From Patiria miniata (taxonomy: Eukaryota > Echinodermata > Asteroidea > Valvatida > Asterinidae): 64,000 bases of DNA. Position numbers and translations under genes: made by a program. Under the pieces are notes generated by a model that was given only the letters and a program-made list of their open reading frames with translations, was not told the origin of the DNA and did not search any database. The stretch covers positions 11,256,777-11,320,776 of the forward strand of contig NW_024037076.1 of NCBI RefSeq assembly GCF_015706575.1, written 5' to 3'. Of the stretch, positions 48,301 to 60,300 are shown piece after piece; position 1 is the first letter of the stretch; each line of letters starts with the position of its first letter.

Positions 48301-51300
48301 CTTTGAGTACTCTATATATATTGTTCTTGAAAACATTACTTTCACATGACGAAGTATTTATAGTCTTCATACATTGTAAATAACGATTGTCAATTGTGAA
48401 AAAAATCACAATTGACCTCTGATGACCTTGCAGAGGTCAATGAGTTTTACAAATCCTATTTATAGATAAAAAGAGGATTAACTGTTCAAAACACCACATT
48501 ACCCATATCTAAATTGTGGGTCGTCTTGCCATGATATGAATGTTCAGATATATAGAACTTTCATATTTGACCTCTGATGATGTTTGCGATGTCAATGAAC
48601 TTGTATTGCCTGATTGCCGTTATTTATCACGTCTAATCTCCAAACACCTTTTTTTTTCATGACCGAAGTCTAGTTAGAGCAACATGAGTGCATTTCAAAA
48701 ATGATTCTACAACATGACTGTGATGAAGTCAGACGCTAAAGAATTTTTTGCATGACCTCTGATCTCAATGTTCCTTCGTATAAGGACAGACACAGATGCG
48801 AAAGACTATACGCGGCACATCGGACAAGCATATCACTCTCTCTTCTTCTTCATCTCCTTCTTCATGGACCTGCACTGGACACACGGACAAAAAGACAAAA
48901 CAGATACTGCCAAAAAAAAAAAACCAATGTTAATACCAGTCACAAATGTACATCTTTCAAAATTCCACATAAATAACACATACACATACAAAGAAAGAGT
49001 TCATTTCCAGCCACGCGTGATGCTATTTCGTTACTCTTTTCATGCTGCGCGCACTCAATTTCGACTTGTTGTCATACAATAAAGCTCCCAAAATTGAAGC
49101 TTTGGGCTTGGTTACGTGGCTATGCAAGTCCATCTGGATAAGGCATGGTGTAATAAGTACACAAGAGTAAATATTACTTGGCATATGTACATGTTCCGTT
49201 ACAAAACAGACCCGCACAGATTTTTATTTCAATCTCATTATATTGCGTCTGCCAATAAAACAAGGAGAAACGAGGTCAGAGGTCACCTCAAAATTGTTTG
49301 TGGGGTCTGAATTCATAAAATGACTGTAAACTAATAGGTGCAATACCGTTCTTTGGCACGATAAAAATGGAGTTTTGACTAATAAATATGATAAATAACG
49401 GCAAGTAAGGTGAACAAAGTTCATTGACCTCTTTTGAATTCTTTTCATTGAACGAGTCAAGTTTTAGACTTGGGTCATGAAAAAGTGGCATTTACAATTG
49501 TGTAACTCTCATTAAGATCCATAAGTCGGCCATGGTTTTGCAAAGGTCATGATCTCTCGTAAGGTCACCGGAGGTTGAATATGAAATGACCTATATATTA
49601 AAATTCTCTTTATAGCACGAACACCTTTCATTTAGACATGAATCGTGAAAAAAAAATGGGGCTTAAAGAATAAATCTTTAACAAATCTATGAACAGGTTT
49701 AAAAAGTCATTGACCTCTCAAAGGTCACCAGAGGTCAGATATGAATTGTTCCCACATCTGATCATTATTTTTCATTATATGATGACGTATGACATATGAC
49801 ATGGGTCATAAGAAAGTGAAGTTTTAAAGAACACAATTTATTGTAAAGTTCATTGACCTCTTAGAGGTCACCAGAGGTCAGACATCAAATTGCATTTACG
49901 ATCTGAAAATTTCCTTCATTGCATGAGGAACCATCGTGCGAAGTTTGATGCTTTTATCACAATTTGTACAATGTTTAAGTATATTGGGGCCAGGCTCACC
50001 ATTATATTCCAACTTTTGCTCGGCAGGTGCACGATCAGTATGATCCAAATGTCAACCAGAACATGCTGGATGTTGTCAGTCTCATAGTTTCAGCCTACTA
50101 CAGTGGTTTTTCAGCAAACTGGGCTCTGTCTATCACCTGGAGAAATGTAAAGGCCATATCACCCTCAAAAGTAAGTCTTCCAACATTATAAGAAATGTAA
50201 TATTTCGATAACGTTTAAGGCCAAAGTCAGATGCATAATGGAAGAGGATTGACACCTTGAACACGTTTTGATACAGATATCTTATACAATTCAGCAGCTG
50301 TTTATCTCGTGGTTGAGTACCGCGAATTGTTTGAGCACAGACCATGGTGGAGTTTTTACTTATGTGCACTTGTTAATCAGTACATGAAAGGGTTTATTTA
50401 AGCAAAGCAAAGAATAACATTTCTTGTGGTTGATGTCTTTTTACAGTTTCACTTGGAAGTTGCGATGGGTTTTGGTTACAATGAAGACCTGTCCTGAAAC
50501 TGATTTTTGCTTTTAAATCAAATGTATGGATTTGTTTAATACAACTAGCATATTATGAGTGCGACATGATTTGTTTTTGTTCAATAGGAGACGAATACCT
50601 TCCAAGCTTTGCTTGTGACTGACGGAGTCCGCGCTTTCGTCGTCTTCAATTACGATCCCTGCGGCATGAACTGGGACGCTAAGTTGTTACTCAACAAGAA
50701 CGTCATCCAGGGCTTCACCTCCGGAGTCTTTGGCGAAACTGTGTATGTAGACATACCCGATGAATCACGGTTCCGCCCCGGTGGCATAGTGGGCAACACA
50801 GGGAAGACAGGACGCTGGGTCTACCGACTCGACAGCCTCCCGGACGGTTTTGTCAATCCGCGTTTGTCCTGCCACAATTGGTATCACCGCCAGGAACCGT
50901 ACCCACTATTTGCCATCCACTATCCTCCGTTCGCAGACACGTGCCCATGCAGTCTGTGGAACGCCAGATTTGATTGGAGATACACTGAGGTCTCGCGATC
51001 AGTCGTCTTGCCCGCTGATGGAAATTCAGGATATCGTAAGTTACCTATTGTAAAATGTTATGTTATTTTTGAAGTCTTGTAAACAAAGAAAGCGAGCATT
51101 TTTTTCTCAAATGGAAGAAACGTCTGTAGAGAAGAAACATCTGTAGAGTTTGTATTGATTTGTTCTGAGCCAAATTGTCAACAAAGACAGGCGCCACATT
51201 AAAATACATCTCACGTGAGTGACAACTCACTGTGCAATATCAGGTCCTAACCTAGATTCAGTCTTAATCATGTGGCCTAATTGCATTTGAATGACAACAA

Positions 51301-54300
51301 CAATTGCTCCAAGATTTCGATTTTTAGGACCAATTATTTGTACCCCCAGATTCATTTTCCAAGTAATTACACAGAATGCGTGCGTTTTCACCTGGAATTT
51401 GTGTGAAAAGTTAGCTTTAACAATCTTCCTTACGAGATAAAACACGGCCATTCAGAGCCGCTTCCTGGCTTGTTGTGCGTCAATATCTTTATTGGATGTG
51501 CACAGAAGAAAGTGTAACCGGTGAAATATTTGAAGCATATTTCAATGTTATCTTTTTTGGCACCTTTGTTTTTTCTTATTTCTACTGAAAGTTTTCTTAA
51601 TATTTTATATCCCAATTAGTCAATGCGTGGGATTCTTTTTCACAAGTTTTGGATTGTTTTTATGTTCACCTATTTTCCAAGTATTGAAATTATTATTATC
51701 TACATTGTTTTATGTACATGTTATATTTTTGTTCATTTATTAAGAACCACCATGCGAAAACCTGTCCTTTGGCCCTGGGTGGGTCAGCCACACATTCCAA
51801 GTTTCTGGAAAAGTAATTACCTCCAGGCCTGACTACATGTACCCTATTCATTATTCATTAGACTCTAGGTTTCCTACAGTAGTTACTTTGTTTTATCACC
51901 CCCTTCTCTGTTTATTCATAATCCCTGTGTGGTTTGCCCAGGAATGTGAGGCACTGGCCAACATCCTGTGGTTTAGCTTTCTTCAGGTCAGTCTTGTATT
52001 AGCCACCAACGAGAGCACACCCATGTTATAAAAGTCTTTTAATTTAAAGAAAGTTTTACAGCGCTGGCTGCGCTTTGCTGCCATGCGGCCACTGAGGAGA
52101 AATAAAACAGTACATTTTCCATCTAAACTTGAAGATCCTGTGTTCCCCTGGTCACAAGCGTCGTAGACAGGATCAAGTTTTATTGTTTTTCAGTGGCTAG
52201 CTAGCACTGTGGCCAGCGCTGCAGTGATGGAGAAATGTCAGGGACATGATCATTGATAAAGCACCGTCGAGACTTTCAATTGAAGCATGGGGACCACTGC
52301 AGAGAGAAACCAAGTGCTGGAAGTGGAAGAGAGTCAGAAAATCATCATCATGATGGAAGAAGAGATGCAGCAGAAAGCTGGATGGAGAGCGACGCCCAGT
52401 GCAGTGGGGACAAGTGTGGATGTCTGGAACCATCTACACGGAGGGTGCATTGAAGCTGAACCAGCCCGTCAAGGGATTCAGCTTTGGCAGCCGTGTAGCT
52501 TGGGTCTACCTGAGAAGTAGTTCGGGGCCCAGACATCGCCATGTGATGCAGCTTGCGTCATCCTGCCCCCATTGTTTGGACAGCAACCTGGCTCAGAACG
52601 TCGATGGAGAGATGGCTGGAGTGTGGAGTTTTAAGCACAACTGCAGCAAGCGGTGATGAGGCAGCTAGGTACGGTTAGTGTTGGGAACCATCTACATGGG
52701 GGTGCACCTAAAGGTTGAACTGACCCGTCAAGGGATCAACTTTTGCAGTCATTTAGCTTGGGTCTACCTGAGAGGTACTTCAGGGCCCCAACATCTACAC
52801 TATTTAACTGTCTCAAAATTCCCTCCTTGGGAAGCTGATACTTCGCTGATACTCGCCATAGCATTCAGAGAGAGAACTGAGAGGTGCGCTGTTTAATACC
52901 CATCTTGATGTTTGCTGCTACCCCCTGTTTCTGATGCATGATCCAGCCCAGTCTTCAACACAGCCCAGGACACTCACAAGCAGTGGAGACCCCATCCCCA
53001 TGATATGAGAGTACATGAGTAACCCCATCTCTTTGCATGCAGTCAACCCGTCATCCAAACCCAGGACCTGGACAAGCAGTGGAGACACCGTCCCACGTGA
53101 ACACTGAACATTTAACTCCGCCCTTCATAATGCAGGAAAAATATTCAGGACTCCATCAGGTGCCCATAATTATAGTTCTTCAAAATAACATCAAATTTGC
53201 AAATTGGATTTATCTTGCTTTCGTTTTCTTATTTTTAATTATGTTAACTAGTTTGTAGTTTTACCAATTACTTGAATTATATTTAGTCTTTAGTTTACTT
53301 CATCCATTCTGATTGTTTTTATGCACATTTTTACACGGAAGAAAATAATTTTCACACATGGTGTTGGTGTGGAACCCAACAATTTAGCAGTGGAGAAATG
53401 TAACCGGTGAAATATTTGAAGCATATTTCAATGTTATCTTTTTTGGCACCTTTGTTTTTTCTTATTTCTACTGAAAGTTTTCTTAATATTTTATATCCCA
53501 ATTAGTCAATGCGTGGGATTCTTTTTCACAAGTTTTGGATTGTTTTTATGTTCACCTATTTTCCAAGTATTGAAATTATTATTATCTACATTGTTTTATG
53601 TACATGTTATATTTTTGTTCATTTATTAAGAACCACCATGCGAAAACCTGTCCTTTGGCCCTGGGTGGGTCAGCCACACATTCCAAGTTTCTGGAAAAGT
53701 AATTACCTCCAGGCCTGACTACATGTACCCTATTCATTATTCATTAGACTCTAGGTTTTCTACAGTAGTTACTTTGTTTTATCACCCCCTTCTCTGTTTA
53801 TTCATAATCCCTGTGTGGTTTGCCCAGGAATGTGAGGCACTGGCCAACATCCTGTGGTTTAGCTTTCTTCAGGTCAGTCTTGTATTAGCCACCAACGAGA
53901 GCACACCCATGTTATAAAAGTCTTTTAATTTAAAGAAAGTTTTACAGCGCTGGCTGCGCTTTGCTGCCATGCGGCCACTGAGGAGAAATAAAACAGTACA
54001 TTTTCCATCTAAACTTGAAGATCCTGTGTTCCCCTGGTCACAAAAGGATCGATCGTTATATCAAGTCAAGGTTTTTGAATCGTTCCTGTATATCTACGCT
54101 ACCAGTCTATCAGCTGCTTCCGACTTAGGGCGGGGAACGTGCTTTGCCCCGGGGTCTCTTACTCTCCAGCTAACTCTCCACTGACTCCCAACTTCCAAAC
54201 ATATTGTTGTCTCTATAGCCAGCAAGATTGTGTAGGTGGCTCTTATATAAGGTTGTGTGTGAGATATCATCTACTGCCTCCCTCTTGTTAAATGCGTTTT

Positions 54301-57300
54301 CAAGCCCAAAAGGGTGCAATCTGTCAAAAGTGTTCTTTAATATAATAAATGTTTGTAAAATCACTTCTGTCTACAGCTGCCGTTTGCTACGTCAGGCTCT
54401 TCCAGGTTTCTTGGATCCCCGGTCCACGGTGCTGCTATAATCTGTTCAGCCGGGATCTTGTGTACGACGTCCGAAGTGCCAGGGTCGCGTCTGTCTTTGA
54501 GAGGTATCCGCTTGGGCCTATATTTTACAGGGCCAACTCTTTCGACCTGTGGAAAAGTAAGTGCTTGCAAAGTTCATGCATTATCTAGATTTGAAGTGCA
54601 AGGACATCTGTACGGTTCATTTACATGATTGCCTCTACGTTACGAGCACAGCCAATGAGTGATCGTTAATGCTACACTGAAAGTCTTGGTGAAAGTTAAG
54701 GTTTATATGTGTTTTATTATTCAAATAAACATTAATTAAACATTGGGAAAACACTGGCTGGTATTCCTGGTGATGATATTCTATTGACATTTTCTTTGTA
54801 AAATTTGTCAAAATTTGTCAAAAAGTCCGATTACAAGTACCTGTAGCTTTTGGTGTAGAAAATGTTTACCAGTTACAAAAAAAAATCACAAAATCAAAGT
54901 TTCTTTTGTTTTAAATCCAACAAACCAACACGAAGATCTTGCAGACATGTTTTCTTTTTCACATTTAACAGATGAAGATGTACTCCCACGCTATTATTGT
55001 TGTGAGAAGTCTACTCTTTGCCACCTGTACAGAAGATGGCGACCTCTAATGACTTGCAGGTGGTACAGGCCACCAGCCTGGGGTAAGTCATGAACAGTAA
55101 ACATTTGATACAAGTAAACAACATTCACATGGAGATGATTCTTTCAACAGCCCTTCAAACTATTTGTTTGAATGCCCCTTGCATTCGAAAGGCCTGAAGG
55201 TTAAATTTTGGCGGCTTAGCTTTGGTCTAGCTGCGGCGAAGTCAATCGTATACGGCACCATCCTGTTCTTTTCTTCATGGCTTAAACAAATGAGAATTTC
55301 CGACCTCAAATAGAATGGAACCTAGGCATAAAAGAAATTAAACTAGGAAACAATTTTGCAACCTGACGCGATTTTTTCTTCATATATCATCTCATTGAAG
55401 GTCAGTCATTGCAAAATTGATAATAAGACATAAATCTGGGACTGAGAAACATTTCCAATTTTGTTAGGAAATACTTGGAAGATTTTCTTGATTTCCATAG
55501 ACTTTGTACACAATCGCGGAAGAGGCGTCAGGTTACAACATGTTTTCCTTAAACTATATGTCATGGCATTAGACGCTCACAAAAATATACCTAGAAAGAG
55601 TGACCTTCCTGCAATGAAGTAATTTCTTTCAGGAAAACTGAAACAGAACTCTCCGCCATTGTTTGTTCTCTCTATTTATAAAACGTTCGTTAGTGAAGGG
55701 CAGATTAACCTTTCTCCGATGTTTCCTACATACAAATTAACCTTTCTCCGAACAAACAAACAAACAAAATATTGGTTGTAGCACTGGCTGCTAAAAGCAG
55801 ATTTGAGCTGGCCAGCGGACCTCTGCAAGCTCTGTGGTTGAGCGAGCGCCAGTAAGCCAGTGGTCGATGGTTTAAGTCTTAATCATAAGTTGTTAATTGC
55901 AGTGTTTATTGCAGTTCTGGTTTTTTTATTTAAAAAGTCTGGGGTTTTGGAGACCCCCACGTCGTTACGCTTGATGGACTGGAGTACACCTTCAATGGTC
56001 TGGGTGAATACACACTAGCACTCATCGAAGATGACGATGGACAAAGAGTCTTTGAACTGCAGGGTCGCACACGACAGGCCGTGGATACGGAGACAGGGGA
56101 ACTTAGTCAGGCTACTGTCTACTCTGGATTCGCTGCGGTGTACACAGGAGAAGCAAAGGTCTCTATGCAGACACAGATGAAGTATTTGAACAGAATGCCT
56201 TTCCAAAGATGTTTTTGACTTGATTTCCATGATTTGCCTATGTTGATCGATTTACATTGCTGCGTTCCCAAACAAATATTTTGTAAATCGCTTAAGTACA
56301 GTTGAACACCTTAATAACGAAGTCCTTTGGGACTTTACAAATTACCTTGTTACACCTTGTATTGACAATAATGGAAAACAATGAAGAAAAAAAGACTTGG
56401 GACCTACAATTTTGCTTGTTATAAGCAGGATGTTGTATTAGTTTTTGTAGTTTTGGGTTGTAGACTCGATGTCTTACAATTCTCTGTTTTGTCATACCAA
56501 GTCCCAACAATTTCAGTATGTTGTACATGTTTTTCTTTTTTTAATCTAATTTAAACTAATGCTGTTTTTTATTATGTTTTTTAATCGCCTGTTTTCTCCA
56601 TTTCTCCAAGGTTTGTCTTTTTATTTCATATTCTGTCATTTTGGGTCCAACATTGAAATGTGTAGGCAAGTCATTTAAGTGGATTTTCTTAAATTTAAAT
56701 TGATATGTTTCTTTTCAAAAATATTTAGCAGGCCCCACTTGTTTTTAATCTTGAAATTTTCTACCTTGATTGTGTTTAGTTTAATAGTGTTTTTTTTTTT
56801 TGGTCTTTTTTATGTTTACTGGACCCATGGGGGACAAGTGTAGTCCACTGAATGGGCCAGCCAGTTACAACAACAAATACATAAATTACCATTGTTTTAG
56901 GGAAGTTCTGCATGTAGCACTTTCGAAATCTACGATATGAAAGCCCAAAACATAAGCTTTTTTTTAGTACAAGAATCAGTCAAATCACTCATGTACATTT
57001 CAAGTTACTGAATTTTAAACACAACCGCCGTTTTAAGTTCTGTCCACGGATCACAAGAAGGTACGTATTCTTTCAGCAAAACAAAAACAAATCACGTAGC
57101 GATGTGTGTGAATCGCTTTCGTATTGCTGAAAGAACGCACACCTTTTGAAAAGTACAAGAGTGTGTTGAATGATTCTTGTACTAAAAGAAAGCTTATGAA
57201 TTGGGCTTTCAGACCCTAGATTTTGAAAGTGCTACATGCAGGACTTCAATAAAACAATAGTCCGACATTTGGGTTTCGCTTTTTTGACGCACTCTGTATA

Positions 57301-60300
57301 TGTTTGCTGAAAGCATCCGATACAAAACAAAAAAACAGCACTCATCATATTATCAGCCAACCAAGCGATTAATCTAAAATCTTCAAAATTCCCATCAGAT
57401 ACATGAATTACAAGCACTTGAACAGCTTGCCGGTTTTGTTTCCCATTCGATACAGATTGAGATCAAGTTGAGTGATGATGCCATGGATTTGGTAACGACT
57501 GTCAATGGGACCGTTGTCACACCCACTGCTCAAGGTAAGGCCGATCTCTAAAATCACCAAAGTGCAGTGGGCCGGTCAAAGCAAGTTTCGTTTAACTGCT
57601 GGTCTATCGGTAACCTTTTCCATCTAAAATGATAATAACAGTGGCATCTTATTAAGCGCAACAGGTCCATCACTAAGTGATGCTCATGGCGCTATACAAT
57701 GAGTAATTATACAAACTACAAAATTGATAAAATGCTAAGTCCTAATTAACACATATCATTTGCAAGGTACAAGCCGAAGAGGAGATTAGAGTGTGAACAG
57801 GTAGGTTTTGAGTTCTAGTTTGAAGGAGATCGAAGAGGGAGCTTGACGGATAGAGAGGGGTAGGTTGTTCCATCCACAGAGTGGGGCCTGCGTGAGAGAA
57901 GCTGTGGCCACCCAAAGAGTGTTGGGATCTAGGAACTTGAAGAAGGGTGGAGTCTGATGATCAGCGTGGGGGTGGTATGCCAATATTGAGTTTTGTAAGT
58001 ATGAGGAGCCATGGACTTCGTGGTAGACCAACAACAGAACTTTGAAGGTTATGCGTCTTCGAACGGGCAGCCAGTGAATCGACTGAAGAAAATGTGTTAT
58101 TTGACACACTTTCTTGGTGAAGATGACTAGTCCGGCTGTAGAATTCTGGAGGCGTTGCTGTTTATTTAGCTGCTGTACGTACGCACCATTTGAACCCAGC
58201 TGAGGGCTATGCCAGGCTGTTTTCATCCACGTCTTCCTCAAATACATGCGAAAATGAACATGCATTCTTATTAGGCTCTATGTTATTATTTTCTCGTAGG
58301 ATTGCAGTTTGAAAATCTTCAGGTAACGAGGGCGGAGAATCCAATCAAAGTGAGCGTCATGTATTCTGAATACGTCACCTTTACCGTCGGGGTGAACAAC
58401 AGCATGGCCGACATCACAATCCTTTTCAACGAGGACTTCAAAGGAAAAACAAAAGGAATTCTAGGTATGGCTCATACCACGACGGATTTATGTTCATCCC
58501 ATTTACAATGGCACTTGCTCTGGATAAATCTGATCTAGAAAATATTTTGTCAGAATTTATCACTGAAACTATTTTGTGGGTTGAATCAATTGAGATGACA
58601 ATGTTTTTACTTAGTGACAGTCCCAAATTCTCCCACGCACTCTAGATAGGTTGGTTTAAGGTGCTAAGTTTAACCGATTTGATAAATCTGCTCAGGTGTG
58701 TGGGATGACGACCCAAGCAATGATGTGTTGACGCGTAATGGCACTCTGCAAACAGGCTCTGGAGACAATGGAGAGCTGGTGGAGAGGGACTACTTCGAAT
58801 TTGGCCAAACATGTAAGAAAACATCCAAACCCCTCACGAAAAATGTAATTTTAAGTGTGGACGGCTTGTCATTGTATGATTGGTGTAACATTTTATCTGT
58901 TTCTAGAGAAATTAGTGTAATTTTGGCGTGATAATTTCAGGGCGAGTTGTGGAGGAAGACTCTCTGTTCTTCTATCAGTCTCCTGATGAAAGCTATGACT
59001 CCTTGAACGACCCCAACTTCACTCCAGACTTCCTGCAAGATTTGATCGACAAGGCACAGCCGGGCAAATACAACGAGGCCAAAGCGGTCTGCGGATCAAG
59101 CAAAGTGTGTCTGTACGACTCCTTGGCTCTGAATGATACCAGCATCGGTATGGCTACATCGGCACTCAATGAGGTGAACATGGAAAACATGGCAATCGCG
59201 AGTAAGTACATAATTATATACACAGCACTTGATTGAAGTATTAACTAGTTTAATTGACGTTGCACCTGTTCGCAGGTCCCAGAGGGCCAGCCTACAGTTC
59301 TCGTTGCACCTGTTTAATACTATTATAATAACGGGTTCTTATATAGCACTTTTAACTAAGATCAAAGCGCTTTACATTTTTTATCACCGCTGATCATTGG
59401 GCCAATTAAACATTCCAAATACCATCTCAGCTCCCTGGGGAGTATACAGCTCGATGCAGCCCGTTAGGCGCAAGGAAGCTAGTTCAACCACAATAACCAT
59501 CTCTGCCCTAATAGGTACACATTTACTCCTAGGTGGGGAGAGCAATGAGTGACAAAGTGCCTTGCCTAAGGGCACACGCACCATGACCCCAGGACGGACT
59601 CGAACCCACAACCTGCACCTTTACCCCAGACCAAAAATCCAATGCCCTTAACCACTGACGCACTGTCTAACTCATGCCACTAGTAAGTTACACCTGTTTG
59701 AGTCTCAACTATTTGACTCAGATGATTACGTATACAGACAGTCTCAACAAAATGGTACAATCAAAAACGATATTTTTTCAATATTAAATCTCAACATAAG
59801 TAAGTCGTTTTGAGCATCACATTAAAGAAAACAGACAAGGCTTTCCAACACTTTTTGTTTCATCTCATTTGCTTTTTGTCAATCCAGAGATAACTCCAGT
59901 TTACTGCGGAACAGAAAAATCGAGTTTGTGCCACTTTCTGGTAGCAATCTTTTGTGAGCTTCAAGACAGCATGGCACAGTACTCGAAACAACTCTGCCCA
60001 TGCATAAAAGTGGCACAAAATCGATTTTGGTGTATCGCACTAAATGGATTATATCTCTGAATTGACAAAAGCAAATAAGATCAAACAAACACTATTGGAA
60101 AGCCCAGTCTTTGTTCGTTAATATTATGCCACGTAAGAATGACTTATTTTGAAATTTCATATTTAACAAATTTTTTTCTGATTGTAGCATTTTTTTTTTT
60201 AGACAGGCGCTGTAGACCTCTTGCACGAAATTGGTATGATACAAGCTTTAAAGCCTGCTTAGTGTTGTGTTCTCTTATTTGCTATAGGCGTGGGCGGGAT

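Noticed and set aside
51623..53917. Hydrophobic frames repeated in both LTRs, and glutamate-rich frames in the LTR interior
   Set aside because: They show no match to retroelement proteins that I recognise. They are short and explained by LTR identity or simple composition.
57399..57455. Longer version of exon 28 using an upstream acceptor
   Set aside because: It would insert 19 residues in the middle of a VWD strand. The shorter exon gives a continuous VWD alignment, though I cannot exclude the alternative.
41048..59670. tRNA genes suggested by box A and box B
   Set aside because: The sequences do not fold into full cloverleafs by eye and continue into SINE bodies and tails.
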